DNA of 49,891 nucleotides from Desulfocapsa sp. (GTDB lineage: Bacteria > Desulfobacterota > Desulfobulbia > Desulfobulbales > Desulfocapsaceae). The notes under the pieces are model-generated. The model was not told where the DNA came from. It saw only the letters and a program-made list of their open reading frames with translations, and did not search any database. Positions 7,415-16,612 of this stretch are shown here, in pieces. Every line of letters begins with the position of its first letter. The stretch's first letter is position 1. Both the position numbers and the translations under genes were made by a program. The DNA lies in the NCBI GenBank assembly GCA_016765495.1, contig JAESPV010000007.1:6669-56559 (forward strand), in the 5' to 3' direction.

Positions 7415-9856
7415 ATGGCCAAAAGTCACGACGAAGAATTGATTCTATGGTTTGACGACATCGGCATTGACGATGTCCCTCTAGTCGGTGGGAAAAACGC
7501 ATCCCTGGGTGAAATGTACCAGCATCTCACTTCCAAAGGCGTTGCTGTTCCCCACGGTTTTGCCATCACCGCCTACGCCTACCGATATCTCCTGGAAGCC
7601 GCCGGTGTTGAGCAGGCTATCCGTGACGTTCTGGCCGATCTTGACATCGAAGATATGGCAAACCTTGCAGAACGTGGAGAAAAATGCCGTAACATCATCC
7701 GCCATGCAGAATTCCCTGATGACCTGCGTGAGGCGATTATTAAAGCCTACAAGGTAATGGAAGGCGAGTATGGCGAGAATTGTGATGTTGCTGTTCGCTC
7801 CTCAGCTACTGCTGAAGATCTTCCAGATGCTTCATTTGCTGGCCAGCAGGAGACATATCTTAATATTCACGGCTACGAAAGCATAATCGAGAATTGCCGT
7901 AAATGTTTTGCATCTCTTTTCACTAACCGCGCCATCTCCTATCGCCAGCACCAGGGATTTGGTCAGTTTGATGTGTATCTTTCCATCACTGTCCAGAAAA
8001 TGGTTCGCTCAGATTCCGCCTCTTCCGGTGTTTTGTTTACCATTGATACTGAATCAGGATTTGAAGATGCCTGCTTTATCACCGCCGCCTGGGGTCTTGG
8101 AGAAAACATAGTCCAAGGTGCAGTAAACCCTGATGAATACTACGTTTACAAGCCAAAACTCAAAGAAGGGAAACGGCCAATCGTCGGCAAGAAAGTAGGA
8201 TCCAAAGAGATCAAGATGATCTACGACAACGACCCTTCAACTGAAGAGCCTGTTAAAAATATTGAAACTACTGAAGAAGAACGAAAATCATACGCAATAA
8301 ATGATGACGAAATCATCAAGCTTGCCAAGTGGGCATGTATCATCGAAGACCATTACGGAAAAGGAATGGATATCGAGTGGGCCAAAGATGGTGACGGCGT
8401 TACTGTTGGAACAGGTGAACTATTCATCGTTCAGGCCCGCCCTGAAACCGTTCACTCCCAGGCCAATAAAAGCATGATGGAAACCTACAAACTCCAGGAA
8501 ACCGGCAAGATACTTGCCGAAGGGCTGGCCGTAGGTACCAAAATAGGCCAGGGTGTTGCACACTGCATTAACGATGTAAAAGATATCGGAACCTTCAAAA
8601 AAGGTGAAGTACTTGTTACCGACATGACCGATCCTGACTGGGAACCAATCATGAAGATAGCAGGAGCAATCATCACCAACCGTGGTGGACGTACCTGCCA
8701 TGCTGCAATCATCTCCCGAGAGCTTGGAATCCCATGTGTTATTGGAACAGGTGATGCTACCGAGCACATACAAACCGGCATGGAAGTCACAGCATCTTCC
8801 GCTGAAGGTGAAACCGGTTATGTTTATGAGGGCATTCTCAAGTTTGAAATTGAGAAGCAGGATATTGGCAACTTGCCTGCGACCAAGACCAAAATTATGA
8901 TGAACCTTGCCATTCCTGAAAAGGCATTCACCGAATGCCAGATTCCCAATGATGGTGTTGGACTTGCCCGTGAAGAGTTTATCATTAACTCTCACATTGG
9001 CCTGCATCCTTTGGCACTTTATAATTACGAAGAGTTAAAAGCATCAAACGATCCTGAAAAACAGGAGATCGTAGCAAAAATAGATGCCAAAACAGGCGCC
9101 TACAAAGACAAGAGACAATTCTTTGTCGACAAGGTTGCTGAAGGCGTAGGCCGTATTGCTGCAGCATTCTACCCCAAGGATGTCATTGTTCGTCTCTCTG
9201 ATTTCAAAAGTAACGAATATGCAAACCTTGTAGGTGGTACACTGTACGAGCCACATGAAGAGAACCCGATGATCGGATGGCGTGGAGCTTCCCGCTATTA
9301 CGACCCTAAATATCGCCCTGCTTTTGAGCTTGAATGCGAAGGCTTGCTAAAAGCCCGTAACGATATGGGACTGGACAACATTAAACTCATGGTTCCTTTC
9401 TGCCGTACTCCTGCAGAAGGCAGGAAGGTAATCGAAGTGATGAAAGAGTGCGGCCTGGTACAGGGCGAAAATGGTCTTGAAGTATACGTTATGTGTGAGA
9501 TTCCAAGTAACGTCATTTCTGCTGATGCCTTTGCTGATATCTTTGATGGTTTTTCAATCGGATCCAATGATCTGACTCAGCTCACCTTCGGTCTTGATCG
9601 TGATTCCGGCCTTATTGCCGGTATTGCTGATGAGCGTGACGAAGCAGTCAAAGATATGATCCGCATGGTGATTGCCACAGCGAAACGCCGTAAGAAAAAA
9701 ATCGGAATTTGCGGTCAGGGTCCATCCGATTTTCCTGAATTTGCCACCTTCTTGGTTGAACTTGGAATTGACTCAATGTCTCTTATTCCAGATACGGCTA
9801 TTAAGACTCGCCTGGCCGTTCATGAGAAAGAGAAAGAAATGGGTATTGCTCCCTGA
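7415..9856 (+). CDS. ppsA: phosphoenolpyruvate synthase
   Basis: Converts pyruvate plus ATP to PEP, AMP and phosphate, the gluconeogenic step for cells growing on C2/C3 substrates. The 813 residues are the normal length. The N-terminal ATP-grasp half holds VGGKNASLGEM (24-34) and AVRSSATAEDLPDASFAGQQ (126-145). The central swivelling domain has the phosphohistidine H429 in GGRTCHAAIISRELGIPC. The C-terminal PEP/pyruvate barrel has GSNDLTQLTFGLDRD and ICGQGPSDFPEF. This architecture also fits pyruvate phosphate dikinase, but length and motif spelling favour PpsA. It has a good ribosome site (AGGAGAAATAACG), its own promoter and leader hairpin, and a perfect palindromic terminator. No PpsR regulator gene is adjacent. 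Confidence 0.96.
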   Translation: MAKSHDEELILWFDDIGIDDVPLVGGKNASLGEMYQHLTSKGVAVPHGFAITAYAYRYLLEAAGVEQAIRDVLADLDIEDMANLAERGEKCRNIIRHAEFPDDLREAIIKAYKVMEGEYGENCDVAVRSSATAEDLPDASFAGQQETYLNIHGYESIIENCRKCFASLFTNRAISYRQHQGFGQFDVYLSITVQKMVRSDSASSGVLFTIDTESGFEDACFITAAWGLGENIVQGAVNPDEYYVYKPKLKEGKRPIVGKKVGSKEIKMIYDNDPSTEEPVKNIETTEEERKSYAINDDEIIKLAKWACIIEDHYGKGMDIEWAKDGDGVTVGTGELFIVQARPETVHSQANKSMMETYKLQETGKILAEGLAVGTKIGQGVAHCINDVKDIGTFKKGEVLVTDMTDPDWEPIMKIAGAIITNRGGRTCHAAIISRELGIPCVIGTGDATEHIQTGMEVTASSAEGETGYVYEGILKFEIEKQDIGNLPATKTKIMMNLAIPEKAFTECQIPNDGVGLAREEFIINSHIGLHPLALYNYEELKASNDPEKQEIVAKIDAKTGAYKDKRQFFVDKVAEGVGRIAAAFYPKDVIVRLSDFKSNEYANLVGGTLYEPHEENPMIGWRGASRYYDPKYRPAFELECEGLLKARNDMGLDNIKLMVPFCRTPAEGRKVIEVMKECGLVQGENGLEVYVMCEIPSNVISADAFADIFDGFSIGSNDLTQLTFGLDRDSGLIAGIADERDEAVKDMIRMVIATAKRRKKKIGICGQGPSDFPEFATFLVELGIDSMSLIPDTAIKTRLAVHEKEKEMGIAP

Positions 9857-9881
9857 AATAAGACCATACTCTCAATGTACT

Positions 9882-9922
9882 AAAAAAAAAGCTCAGTTTC
9901 ATATGAAACTGAGCTTTTTTTT
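9882..9922. terminator. bidirectional terminator between ppsA and the Trm112-like gene
   Basis: A perfect palindrome centred at 9902/9903 has 12-base arms (9891-9902 and 9903-9914), flanked by nine As on the left (9882-9890) and eight Ts on the right (9915-9922). It therefore has a T-run in both directions and serves two convergent genes. Confidence 0.92.
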
Positions 9923-9938
9923 GTTCTTCTCAGCTGTC

Positions 9939-10115
9939 TTATATATCACGATCCAAAGACTTTGCCTCATCAACAAGCATTACAGGAATCTCATCTCGAA
10001 TTTCATACAATAATCTGCATTTTTCACAAACGAGTCCATCTTTAGTATCATTAAGCAGCACCGCTTCCTTACATTTTGGGCAGGCCAGAATATCCAGCAG
10101 CTCCTGACTAATCAT
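9939..10115 (-). CDS. Trm112-family (UPF0434/YcaR-like) zinc protein
   Basis: Small protein of 58 residues starting MISQELLDILACPKCK. It has two cysteine pairs, C12/C15 and C30/C33, that form a zinc site, and the hydrophobic C-terminus IPVML typical of the family. The start at 10115 is chosen because AAGGAGA lies at the correct distance; an upstream in-frame extension of 29 residues has no family support. Eukaryotic Trm112 activates methyltransferases. Bacterial members are poorly characterised, so a methyltransferase-partner role is only an inference. It is divergent from proC and ends at the shared terminator. Confidence 0.85.
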   Translation of the reverse strand: MISQELLDILACPKCKEAVLLNDTKDGLVCEKCRLLYEIRDEIPVMLVDEAKSLDRDI

Positions 10116-10301
10116 GTGTCTTTCTCCTTGTGAATACATCATTCCTCTTAATAGCAGACCTTTTATACAATCGACAATCGAGTCTAGCATGAATGTTTCC
10201 AAATTTCATCTTGAATCAAAAGTCTTTTCCCGTATGGACTGTTCCATAGAGACATGGTACATTCCCTGCCAACCTACTTTTTCAGATAACAGGATATGAA
10301 C

Positions 10302-11114
10302 ATGGATAGTCAAATAGGATTTATTGGTGGCGGCCAAATGGCTGAGGCTCTGATTCGAGGGATAATTGAATCAGGACTTTATAAAGCAGATGCAATTTTT
10401 GTTACAGAGCCCAACCGGAAGCGGCGAGACTTTATGACGGACACTTATGGCGTGCAGGGATTTGCAGACAGTACGCCTGTATGGGATTCATGTGAAACGG
10501 TATTTCTAGCCGTAAAACCACAGATCATGGGAGCAGTCCTTGCTTCCAGTAAGGAACTTGTAAGCACAGAACACCTTATTATCACTATTGCTGCAGGGCT
10601 CCCCATATCCTTCTACGAGAAAGGACTGGAACGTGATGATTGTAAAATTATCCGGGTTATGCCCAATACCCCGGCCCTTGTACTTGAAGGGGCATCAGCA
10701 CTGAGCGGCAACAGCAATACAAGTAAAGACGACCTGCTCCGCTGTGAAGAGATCCTGAACAAAATTGGAAAAGCTGTTATCCTTGACGAATCAGCACTTG
10801 ATGCAGTCACAGGGCTTTCAGGGTCCGGCCCTGCCTATGTCTTTACCTTTGCCGATGCCATGATAGACGCCGGCATCAAAGCTGGTTTACCGAGACCTAC
10901 TGCTGAAACACTGGCCCTGCAAACGATTTTAGGATCTGTAAAGCTCCTCATGGAAAGTAAAAAACATCCTGCAGAATTACGCGCCATGGTCACCTCTCCA
11001 GGTGGCACGACCATTGCTGCTCAACATGTTCTTGAACGAAGCGGATTCAAAGGAATTGTGATGGATGCCGTAGAGGCTGCTGTCAATCGTTCAAAGGAAC
11101 TGGGAAAAATCTAA
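10302..11114 (+). CDS. proC: pyrroline-5-carboxylate reductase
   Basis: Last step of proline synthesis: NAD(P)H-dependent reduction of pyrroline-5-carboxylate. The Rossmann signature IGFIGGGQMAEALIRG is at the very N-terminus. Other blocks are VKPQ, VMPNTPALV and GLSGSGPAYVF, and the C-terminal domain contains MVTSPGGTT. I chose the ATG at 10302 because the AGGA ribosome site is 8 bases upstream; the ATG at 10296, two codons earlier, is only 2-3 bases from it. The stop overlaps the nadK start (TAATG), so the two are translationally coupled. Both products concern pyridine-nucleotide use, which may explain the pairing. Confidence 0.96.
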   Translation: MDSQIGFIGGGQMAEALIRGIIESGLYKADAIFVTEPNRKRRDFMTDTYGVQGFADSTPVWDSCETVFLAVKPQIMGAVLASSKELVSTEHLIITIAAGLPISFYEKGLERDDCKIIRVMPNTPALVLEGASALSGNSNTSKDDLLRCEEILNKIGKAVILDESALDAVTGLSGSGPAYVFTFADAMIDAGIKAGLPRPTAETLALQTILGSVKLLMESKKHPAELRAMVTSPGGTTIAAQHVLERSGFKGIVMDAVEAAVNRSKELGKI

Positions 11115-11980
11115 TGCCTCACCTTTCTGAAGTATTTCGCACAACCATCAGTTTCTCGCTTAAACACGCAGGAATTATCTCAAAAAAAAATCACCCCCCA
11201 GCAGCAGAACTTGCTCAAAACATCGCTAAAAGACTCGCCCCCCAGGGAATTACAGTCTCATTCAATGAATTTGCCGAAGATTTTGATGTCCTGATTGTTC
11301 TCGGGGGCGACGGAACCCTTTTACATGTTGCAGATCAGGCAGCACGGCATGCCATCCCGGTGCTTGGAATCAACATGGGAGACCTTGGCTTTCTCACGGA
11401 ACGAACGGAACAGGAAGCATTTACTGCTGTGGCTGAACTTATTTCTGGAACTGTCACCATTGAAAACCGCATGATGCTGAAGGCCTCTCTTGCAAAACAG
11501 GACATAAAAGGATCATCCAGATACGCATTAAATGAAGTAGTTATCAGTAAGCAGACATTTGATCCGGTATTGCAGCTCTCAACACGGGCTGATCAGGAAT
11601 ATATCACAACGTATAAAGCGGATGGCCTTATCTTTTCCACACCCACTGGTTCAACTGCCTATAACCTCTCAGCAGGCGGGCCACTTGTATACCCTGGTCT
11701 CGCCTCTATTCTTGTCACTCCAATATGTCCTTTTATGTTGGGATCAAGACCTGTGCTTCTTCCAGCACACAGCAGGTTACGAACAAGTCTTGAAACAGGG
11801 CATGAGCAAAAGGCTCAAATCATTATTGACGGACAACCAGCATGGGTCATGGAAAGCAATGACATCCTTGAAATTGAAGCGGCAAAACATCCTTTACGGC
11901 TTATTATCTCTCCCCACCGTGATTATTTCTCTATTTTAAGAAATAAACTGCATTGGGGAATTGGCCAGTCGCCTGAGTAA
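11114..11980 (+). CDS. nadK: NAD kinase
   Basis: Phosphorylates NAD to NADP. Motifs: GGDGT (64-68) in VLIVLGGDGTLLHV, the NE motif in YALNEVVIS, and DGLIFSTPTGSTAYNLSAGG for substrate binding. The C-terminal region IIDGQPAWVM also fits. The 288 residues match the family. The first dozen residues precede the usual kinase start (KHAGIISKKNHP), but the start overlapping proC is best placed for coupling. Its 3' end is only 5 bases from the convergent regulator gene, with no room for a conventional terminator. Confidence 0.95.
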   Translation: MPHLSEVFRTTISFSLKHAGIISKKNHPPAAELAQNIAKRLAPQGITVSFNEFAEDFDVLIVLGGDGTLLHVADQAARHAIPVLGINMGDLGFLTERTEQEAFTAVAELISGTVTIENRMMLKASLAKQDIKGSSRYALNEVVISKQTFDPVLQLSTRADQEYITTYKADGLIFSTPTGSTAYNLSAGGPLVYPGLASILVTPICPFMLGSRPVLLPAHSRLRTSLETGHEQKAQIIIDGQPAWVMESNDILEIEAAKHPLRLIISPHRDYFSILRNKLHWGIGQSPE

Positions 11981-11985
11981 GTTGC

Positions 11986-13374
11986 TTATTTTCTCTTCTT
12001 AATCCCATATTTCTTCATCTTATACTGTAGTAAACTCTTTGTAATCCCTAGTTTTTCAGCAGCTCTTGCCTGTACAAAAGACGATTCGTCCAGCGCCTGA
12101 TTCAACATCCTATCCTCAATAGCATACAGGACATCATTAAGCCCGGCGCCAGCTGGAATCACCTGTTCAAGATTAAGTTCCCGGCCAAATGCTTTCTGTT
12201 TATCACTTCCCAAAGATTCCGGCTGAACATCTTCACTGCGTATTATATTCTCATCACAAAGGATGGCTGCCCGCTCAATAGTATTTTCCAGTTCCCTGAC
12301 ATTTCCTTCCCAAGGCAGACTGACGAGAAGACGCATGGCATCTTTTTCTATCTCAAGATCCGGTTTTTCAAGACGAACAGCCATACTGTTCACAAAATAC
12401 TCTACAAGTAACGGAATGTCATCCTGACGTTCCCGGAGCGCCGGCAACTTCAGCTGAATCACATTCAAACGGTAGTAAAGATCTTCACGAAAAGTACCTT
12501 TGTGAACTTCCTCCTTCAAATCTTTGTTTGTGGCAGTCACAATACGTACATCAACGTTCAATGTGGTTGTGCCCCCCACTCGTTCAAAACTTTTTTCCTG
12601 AATGGCACGTAATAATTTGGCCTGAAGTGCGAGAGGGATCTCGCCAATTTCATCAAGAAACAGACTGCCGCCATCGGCCAATTCGAAACGGCCTTTACGC
12701 ATGGCAACGGCTCCGGTAAAAGCACCTTTTTCATGTCCAAAAAGCTCACTCTCAAGAAGATTTTCAGCAAGTGCCGCACAGTTCACCGTAATATATGGTT
12801 TATCAACACGCCGACTGTTAAAATGAATCGCTTTTGCAACAAGCTCTTTTCCTGTCCCGCTTTCTCCGGTAATCAGGACCGATGACGGGGTTGGAGCCAC
12901 CTTTTCTATCAGTTCATACACCTGCTGCATTTGTTTACTTTTCCCGACCATCCCGGAATAACCGGTACGGTCAAACATCTCTTTTCGCAGTCTGGTGTTT
13001 TCTTTTACCAGGGAATAGTGATGTATCGCCTTGTTGATGTTAATCAACAGTTCATCATTAGAAAACGGCTTGGACAAGTAGTTGTAGGCACCTGCCTGCA
13101 TAGCCGCCACCGCCTTATCAACTTCTGCAAAGGCTGTGATCATAATTACCGGCAGATTGGAGTTTTTCTCCTTGATTGCATCGAGAAACTGCAGGCCATC
13201 CATCCCGGGCATCTGCATATCTGTAATAATCAGATCAAGGTCAGCTTCATCTACCTGAGCCATTCCATCTTTTCCGGATGGTGCAGTAAATACTTCAAAG
13301 CCTTCGTCCCGTAGGAGTTCCGAAAGGACTACGAGGTAATTGGGTTCGTCATCAACGACAAGTATTGAATACAT
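11986..13374 (-). CDS. sigma-54-dependent response regulator, NtrC family
   Basis: Transcription activator for sigma-54 promoters. The receiver domain (1-120) has acidic D8/D9, phosphoacceptor D52 and K102. The AAA+ domain (about 140-375) has Walker A GESGTGKE (170-177), the sigma-54-contact loop GAFTGA (217-222) and Walker [12 protein letters not shown] (235-245). A Fis-type helix-turn-helix ends the 462 residues ([20 protein letters not shown]). No histidine kinase lies beside it, so it is an orphan here. It sits 19 bases downstream of the PHP gene and is probably co-transcribed. Its ribosome site is a modest GGA. Target genes cannot be told from this window: I found no convincing intergenic sigma-54 promoter. 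Confidence 0.93.
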   Translation of the reverse strand: MYSILVVDDEPNYLVVLSELLRDEGFEVFTAPSGKDGMAQVDEADLDLIITDMQMPGMDGLQFLDAIKEKNSNLPVIMITAFAEVDKAVAAMQAGAYNYLSKPFSNDELLININKAIHHYSLVKENTRLRKEMFDRTGYSGMVGKSKQMQQVYELIEKVAPTPSSVLITGESGTGKELVAKAIHFNSRRVDKPYITVNCAALAENLLESELFGHEKGAFTGAVAMRKGRFELADGGSLFLDEIGEIPLALQAKLLRAIQEKSFERVGGTTTLNVDVRIVTATNKDLKEEVHKGTFREDLYYRLNVIQLKLPALRERQDDIPLLVEYFVNSMAVRLEKPDLEIEKDAMRLLVSLPWEGNVRELENTIERAAILCDENIIRSEDVQPESLGSDKQKAFGRELNLEQVIPAGAGLNDVLYAIEDRMLNQALDESSFVQARAAEKLGITKSLLQYKMKKYGIKKRK

Positions 13375-13393
13375 TTTTTTTCCAATGAAAGAG

Positions 13394-14257
13394 TTATGTC
13401 AATTTTTCTCTTTTGCTTTTTGTTTTCAGGCGCACCTTCATAAGGTCTAGCAACAGGGGTGAAACATACACATTATTTCCTCCGGCAAGACGGGTTCCTG
13501 GACGAATGTCACCGTGATAATCACTGCCGCCGGTGAGAAGCAAATCATTCTCCTCAGCAAACTGACGAATCCGTTTTCGCATTTTTTTCTTCTGGGTCGG
13601 ATAGTAGGTTTCGATCCCATCCAGACCATAGCTTTTCAAAACAGGAAGAAGGCTGCCAAGAGATACCAGGGTTTTATCCACCTGTATGGGATGGGCAAGT
13701 ACGGCCAGGCCTCCAGCCTCTGCTATTAAAGAAATGGCTTCCTCTGCACTATATGCAAATCGCGGGACATAGGCCTTGCCATCTTTCTTTAAATACTCAG
13801 CAAAAGCCTGGGGCATAGATCGGACCAGACCATGGTTCATAAGAAGCTTTGCAATATGAGGGCGACCTGTCTGGCCAATCCCTGAAATTTCTTTTAATTC
13901 TTCAACTGTAGCTGCAACACCAAGAACCTGCAGCTTTTCGATTATTTTTGTATTCCGCAGATCCCTTGCCTCCTGTAATACTTTAAGCGCAGCAACAAGT
14001 TTTGGATCTGCAGGATCCATAAAATAACCAAGAATATGTAATGCTTTTTTATTATGAATAACACTCACTTCAAGACCAGGAACCACCTCAACACCATGCT
14101 CACTGCTTACAGCCATTGCTTCATCAACCCCAGCCATGGTGTCATGATCCGTAATTGCAATGGCTGACACTCCGCTATTGGCGGCGAGTTGGACCAGTTC
14201 CGCAGGACTCTTGGTACCGTCTGAAAACCAGGAATGGATGTGAAGGTCGATGGACAT
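13394..14257 (-). CDS. PHP-domain phosphoesterase (RNase AM / YciV-like)
   Basis: Metal-dependent phosphoesterase of the PHP superfamily. N-terminal DLHIHSWFSDGT and ITDHDT supply metal-binding histidines and aspartates; EVSVIH, LAHP and the C-terminal SDYH are further ligand positions. Size and motif order match the E. coli YciV/TrpH branch, which removes 5'-nucleotides from short oligos and trims 5' ends of rRNA; that specificity is inferred. I start it at MSIDLHIHSW (14257) by homology. A TTG at 14284 and an ATG at 14275 are in frame upstream, but no candidate has a clear ribosome site. It precedes the NtrC-type regulator in a likely two-gene operon. Confidence 0.85.
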   Translation of the reverse strand: MSIDLHIHSWFSDGTKSPAELVQLAANSGVSAIAITDHDTMAGVDEAMAVSSEHGVEVVPGLEVSVIHNKKALHILGYFMDPADPKLVAALKVLQEARDLRNTKIIEKLQVLGVAATVEELKEISGIGQTGRPHIAKLLMNHGLVRSMPQAFAEYLKKDGKAYVPRFAYSAEEAISLIAEAGGLAVLAHPIQVDKTLVSLGSLLPVLKSYGLDGIETYYPTQKKKMRKRIRQFAEENDLLLTGGSDYHGDIRPGTRLAGGNNVYVSPLLLDLMKVRLKTKSKREKLT

Positions 14258-14492
14258 AACAAGAAACAATCTCATGGATTGCAATTCAGAAAATATGATA
14301 CCCTATGGGTAGAAAGTGCTTTTTCTTCGTTACAAGACTATATACTCTGGCCCGTCTTTGAGCAATAGTGATCTTCTCATTGGTAAACAGCAAAAGGAAA
14401 TGAATTATCTCCTATAGTTTTTTCACCTTCCAGCCGATACAGAAGTATCACTGACAATGGAACAACCTGATAGTCATTCAAAGGAAATAATA

Positions 14493-15167
14493 ATGCGTGC
14501 AGCCTTCTCTTCCCTTTCTCTTCTCCTTTTCCTCTTTAGCACCAGCTGTTCACATATTCCTCAGCCGGCCCCCTATGCCTTTTCAGAACAACAGAAGATG
14601 CAAGCCACCCACCACTGGGACATATTGGCCAGTGATGTGGCGAATCAAATAAACAATCAATTAATCACAAGAGATTATATCGACAGCTCAGTATATATCC
14701 AAAGCACCTGTGGATCGGATTCCACTCCCTGTGACCAGAACGAAACAACACAGTTTAACGAGGCATTCCGTGATCTTCTTATCACAAGACTGGTAAGTTT
14801 TGGCGTTCCAACCAGTGCTGAGAAAAAAAAGAATGACATAGAGGTACTCTACAAAGTGCAGGTCGTTTACCATGCGAGTACACGCTACGCACTGGCTCCC
14901 GGGACACTCACAGCACTCACCACCGCGATATCGGTCTTTCGCAATACTTCCGGAATCGCACAATCATTGGCTCTAGCTGCAGGAATCGACATTGCCTATG
15001 CCACATCCCCTGGACATGGTCATTATGAAATCATCATAACAACTTCTATGGTAACCGATGAAAAATACCTTTTTAGAACTTCTGATATTTATTACATCAA
15101 TGATCCAGACTTCTGGCAATACCAGATCAGATCAACTGGAAAAACCCTTCAGCTGGTCGATGGTTAA
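14493..15167 (+). CDS. predicted lipoprotein of unknown family
   Basis: Starts MRAAFSSLSLLLFLFSTSCSH: a basic tip, a hydrophobic stretch and a lipobox ending in cysteine (STSC), so the mature 200-residue protein should be lipid-anchored. The start at 14493 has AAGGAAA at good distance; an upstream ATG at 14457 would place 12 polar residues before the signal. The mature part has a helical segment (HHWDILASDVANQINNQL), a possible disulfide pair (STCGSDSTPC) and a long GIAQSLALAAG-type apolar stretch near 155-165. The length and style recall secretin/FlgO-associated lipoproteins, but I do not recognise the family. A likely promoter and the cobalamin riboswitch follow, so it is not part of the cbiK transcript. 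Confidence 0.75.
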   Translation: MRAAFSSLSLLLFLFSTSCSHIPQPAPYAFSEQQKMQATHHWDILASDVANQINNQLITRDYIDSSVYIQSTCGSDSTPCDQNETTQFNEAFRDLLITRLVSFGVPTSAEKKKNDIEVLYKVQVVYHASTRYALAPGTLTALTTAISVFRNTSGIAQSLALAAGIDIAYATSPGHGHYEIIITTSMVTDEKYLFRTSDIYYINDPDFWQYQIRSTGKTLQLVDG

Positions 15168-15187
15168 TGCCCAGCCATAGATTATCC

Positions 15188-15216
15188 TTTACATCCTGTG
15201 GTTTATTTCTTAAAGT
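15188..15216 (+). promoter_or_regulatory. promoter of the riboswitch-cbiK transcript
   Basis: TTTACA (15188-15193) and TAAAGT (15211-15216) are spaced by 17 bases. They match consensus at 5 and 4 of 6 positions. The predicted start near 15223 falls a few bases before the first stem of the riboswitch, which supports the assignment. Confidence 0.55.
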
Positions 15217-15226
15217 CACCAGAGTT

Positions 15227-15385
15227 TTATCAGGTGTCCGCAAGGACTGAATAGGGAATCCCGTGAAAATCGGGAACGGGCCCGCCGCTGTAATCGGGGA
15301 CTCATTTCACGAGATACCACTGTTCTTTTCAGGATGGGAAGGTGTGGAGAGAGGCTGATCCGAGAGTCAGAAGACCTGCCTGATA
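15227..15385 (+). promoter_or_regulatory. cobalamin riboswitch (adenosylcobalamin-type aptamer)
   Basis: The closing stem P1 pairs TTATCAGG (15227-15234) with CCTGATAA (15378-15385). Inside are the conserved blocks of the class in order: GGGAATCCCGTGAAAATCGG, the box GCCCGCCGCTGTAA (about 15279-15292), ACCACTG, GGGAAGG, and AGTCAGAAGACCTGCCTG at the 3' side. This aptamer normally switches off expression when B12 is plentiful. A weak stem-loop (15394-15400 with 15416-15422) follows without a T-run, so control may be translational rather than by termination. Confidence 0.96.
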
Positions 15386-15493
15386 AAAAAACATTTCAGT
15401 GGCTCAGGCAAAGAAACTGAAAAATACATGTATATTTCTGGGAGATGATAGGGCTATCTCGGATCAATTATTCAATTGGTCTGGAATCCTTCT

Positions 15494-15516
15494 TCTCCAG
15501 GCCGTGAAAATGGAGG
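15494..15516 (+). promoter_or_regulatory. possible Shine-Dalgarno-sequestering hairpin before cbiK
   Basis: TCTCCA (15494-15499) can pair with TGGAGG (15511-15516), five Watson-Crick pairs plus one G-U, across an 11-base loop. This buries the whole GGAGG ribosome site of the GTG start at 15522. It is a candidate expression platform for the riboswitch upstream. The short stem means it could also be chance. Confidence 0.4.
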
Positions 15517-15521
15517 TTGTT

Positions 15522-16514
15522 GTGAAATTTTTATCCTTTTTTTTTGCAGTCGTTGTTGCGTTGTCTTGCTGTCCAACAGAGAGTTTGGCAAGTGGTGGTT
15601 ACAAGGTCGAGCATAAAAATGCCATCGTCATCACCATGTTTGGCACCACTGTGGAATCTGCCCTTGATGCTCTTCTGAATATCCGTTCAGAGGTGACAAA
15701 AAAATATCCTCACACAGAAGTGCGGATTGCCTTTACTTCAAATATTATTCGGAAAAAATGGCAGCATCGAGCAAAAGATCCGGCATATATCAAGGCACAC
15801 CCGGAAGTTCCCGATTATATTCTCCATGTAAAAACGCCACTTGCAACCATTGCGGATTTACAAAACGAGGGATTTGACACCATCATCCTGCAACCAACCC
15901 ATATTTCAATGGGAGAGGAGTTTCTTGACCTGCACACCTATGTCGATGGGTTGATGAGTATGGGAACCCTAAAAAAGCCCAAATATAAACCGTTTTACAA
16001 GATTTCCCTGGGCAGACCGGCAATGGGGACATATGGCACAAAGCATCCCTACACCGAAGACATTGAAAGAGTAGCCAAAATATTGGGCACAGACGTAAAA
16101 CTGGCAAAAAAAGAAAACGCTGGCCTCGTTTACATGGGACACGGTAATGAGTTTTTCCCAGGGAATGGCGGCGCCTATCTTGAGCTTGCAGCAACGATGC
16201 GAAAGATGCATCAGGGCGTTGTAACAGTCGTCGGAAATGTGGAAGGTTATCCGGCCATTGAAGATGTTATTGAGACCTTGCATTTATACGGTATTAAGAA
16301 AGTTGTACTGAAACCGTTTATGGTGGTCGCAGGCGATCACACTTTAAACGACATGGCAAGCGACGAAGAGGATTCCTGGAAGTCCATTCTGACAAAAAAT
16401 GGTTTTGAGGTTATCTGCATTCCCAAGGGGCTTGGTGAAAATAAAAAATTTGCCAATATTTTTGTGAGCAATATTGGAGATGCTGCCAAGGATGCCGGCA
16501 TAAAACTTCAATAA
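15522..16514 (+). CDS. cbiK: exported CbiK-type anaerobic cobaltochelatase
   Basis: Inserts cobalt (or another divalent metal) into sirohydrochlorin in the anaerobic B12 route. The core begins IVITMFGTT. The family metal-site motifs are QPTHISMGEE (H127 from the chosen start), YMGHGNEF (H207) and GNVEGYPAIEDV. The N-terminus MKFLSFFFAVVVALSCC followed by SLASGG is a signal peptide, so the protein should be periplasmic, as known for CbiK-P of Desulfovibrio vulgaris. The GTG at 15522 is chosen because GGAGG lies 5 bases upstream; the ATG at 15510 precedes that site. Control by the cobalamin riboswitch supports a corrin role, though a periplasmic location raises the question of its tetrapyrrole supply. 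No other cbi genes are in the window. A strong terminator follows. Confidence 0.9.
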   Translation: MKFLSFFFAVVVALSCCPTESLASGGYKVEHKNAIVITMFGTTVESALDALLNIRSEVTKKYPHTEVRIAFTSNIIRKKWQHRAKDPAYIKAHPEVPDYILHVKTPLATIADLQNEGFDTIILQPTHISMGEEFLDLHTYVDGLMSMGTLKKPKYKPFYKISLGRPAMGTYGTKHPYTEDIERVAKILGTDVKLAKKENAGLVYMGHGNEFFPGNGGAYLELAATMRKMHQGVVTVVGNVEGYPAIEDVIETLHLYGIKKVVLKPFMVVAGDHTLNDMASDEEDSWKSILTKNGFEVICIPKGLGENKKFANIFVSNIGDAAKDAGIKLQ

Positions 16515-16525
16515 GGGAGTTTATC

Positions 16526-16565
16526 CGGGAGCCTCGCACAAGCCTGTGCTGGGCTCCCGATTTTC
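16526..16565 (+). terminator. Rho-independent terminator after cbiK
   Basis: CGGGAGCC (16526-16533) pairs with GGCTCCCG (16552-16559), with an inner GCACA/TGTGC stem, followed by ATTTTC. It is GC-rich and lies just past the cbiK stop, so riboswitch and cbiK form a single-gene unit. Confidence 0.85.
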
Positions 16566-16612
16566 TCTGGAATTGTTATATTTCCCATTTTACTCATTGA
16601 GAAACCCGCATC

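Noticed and set aside
8420..9007. Minus-strand open frame of 195 codons inside ppsA
   Set aside because: Antisense to ppsA and without recognisable domains or ribosome site.
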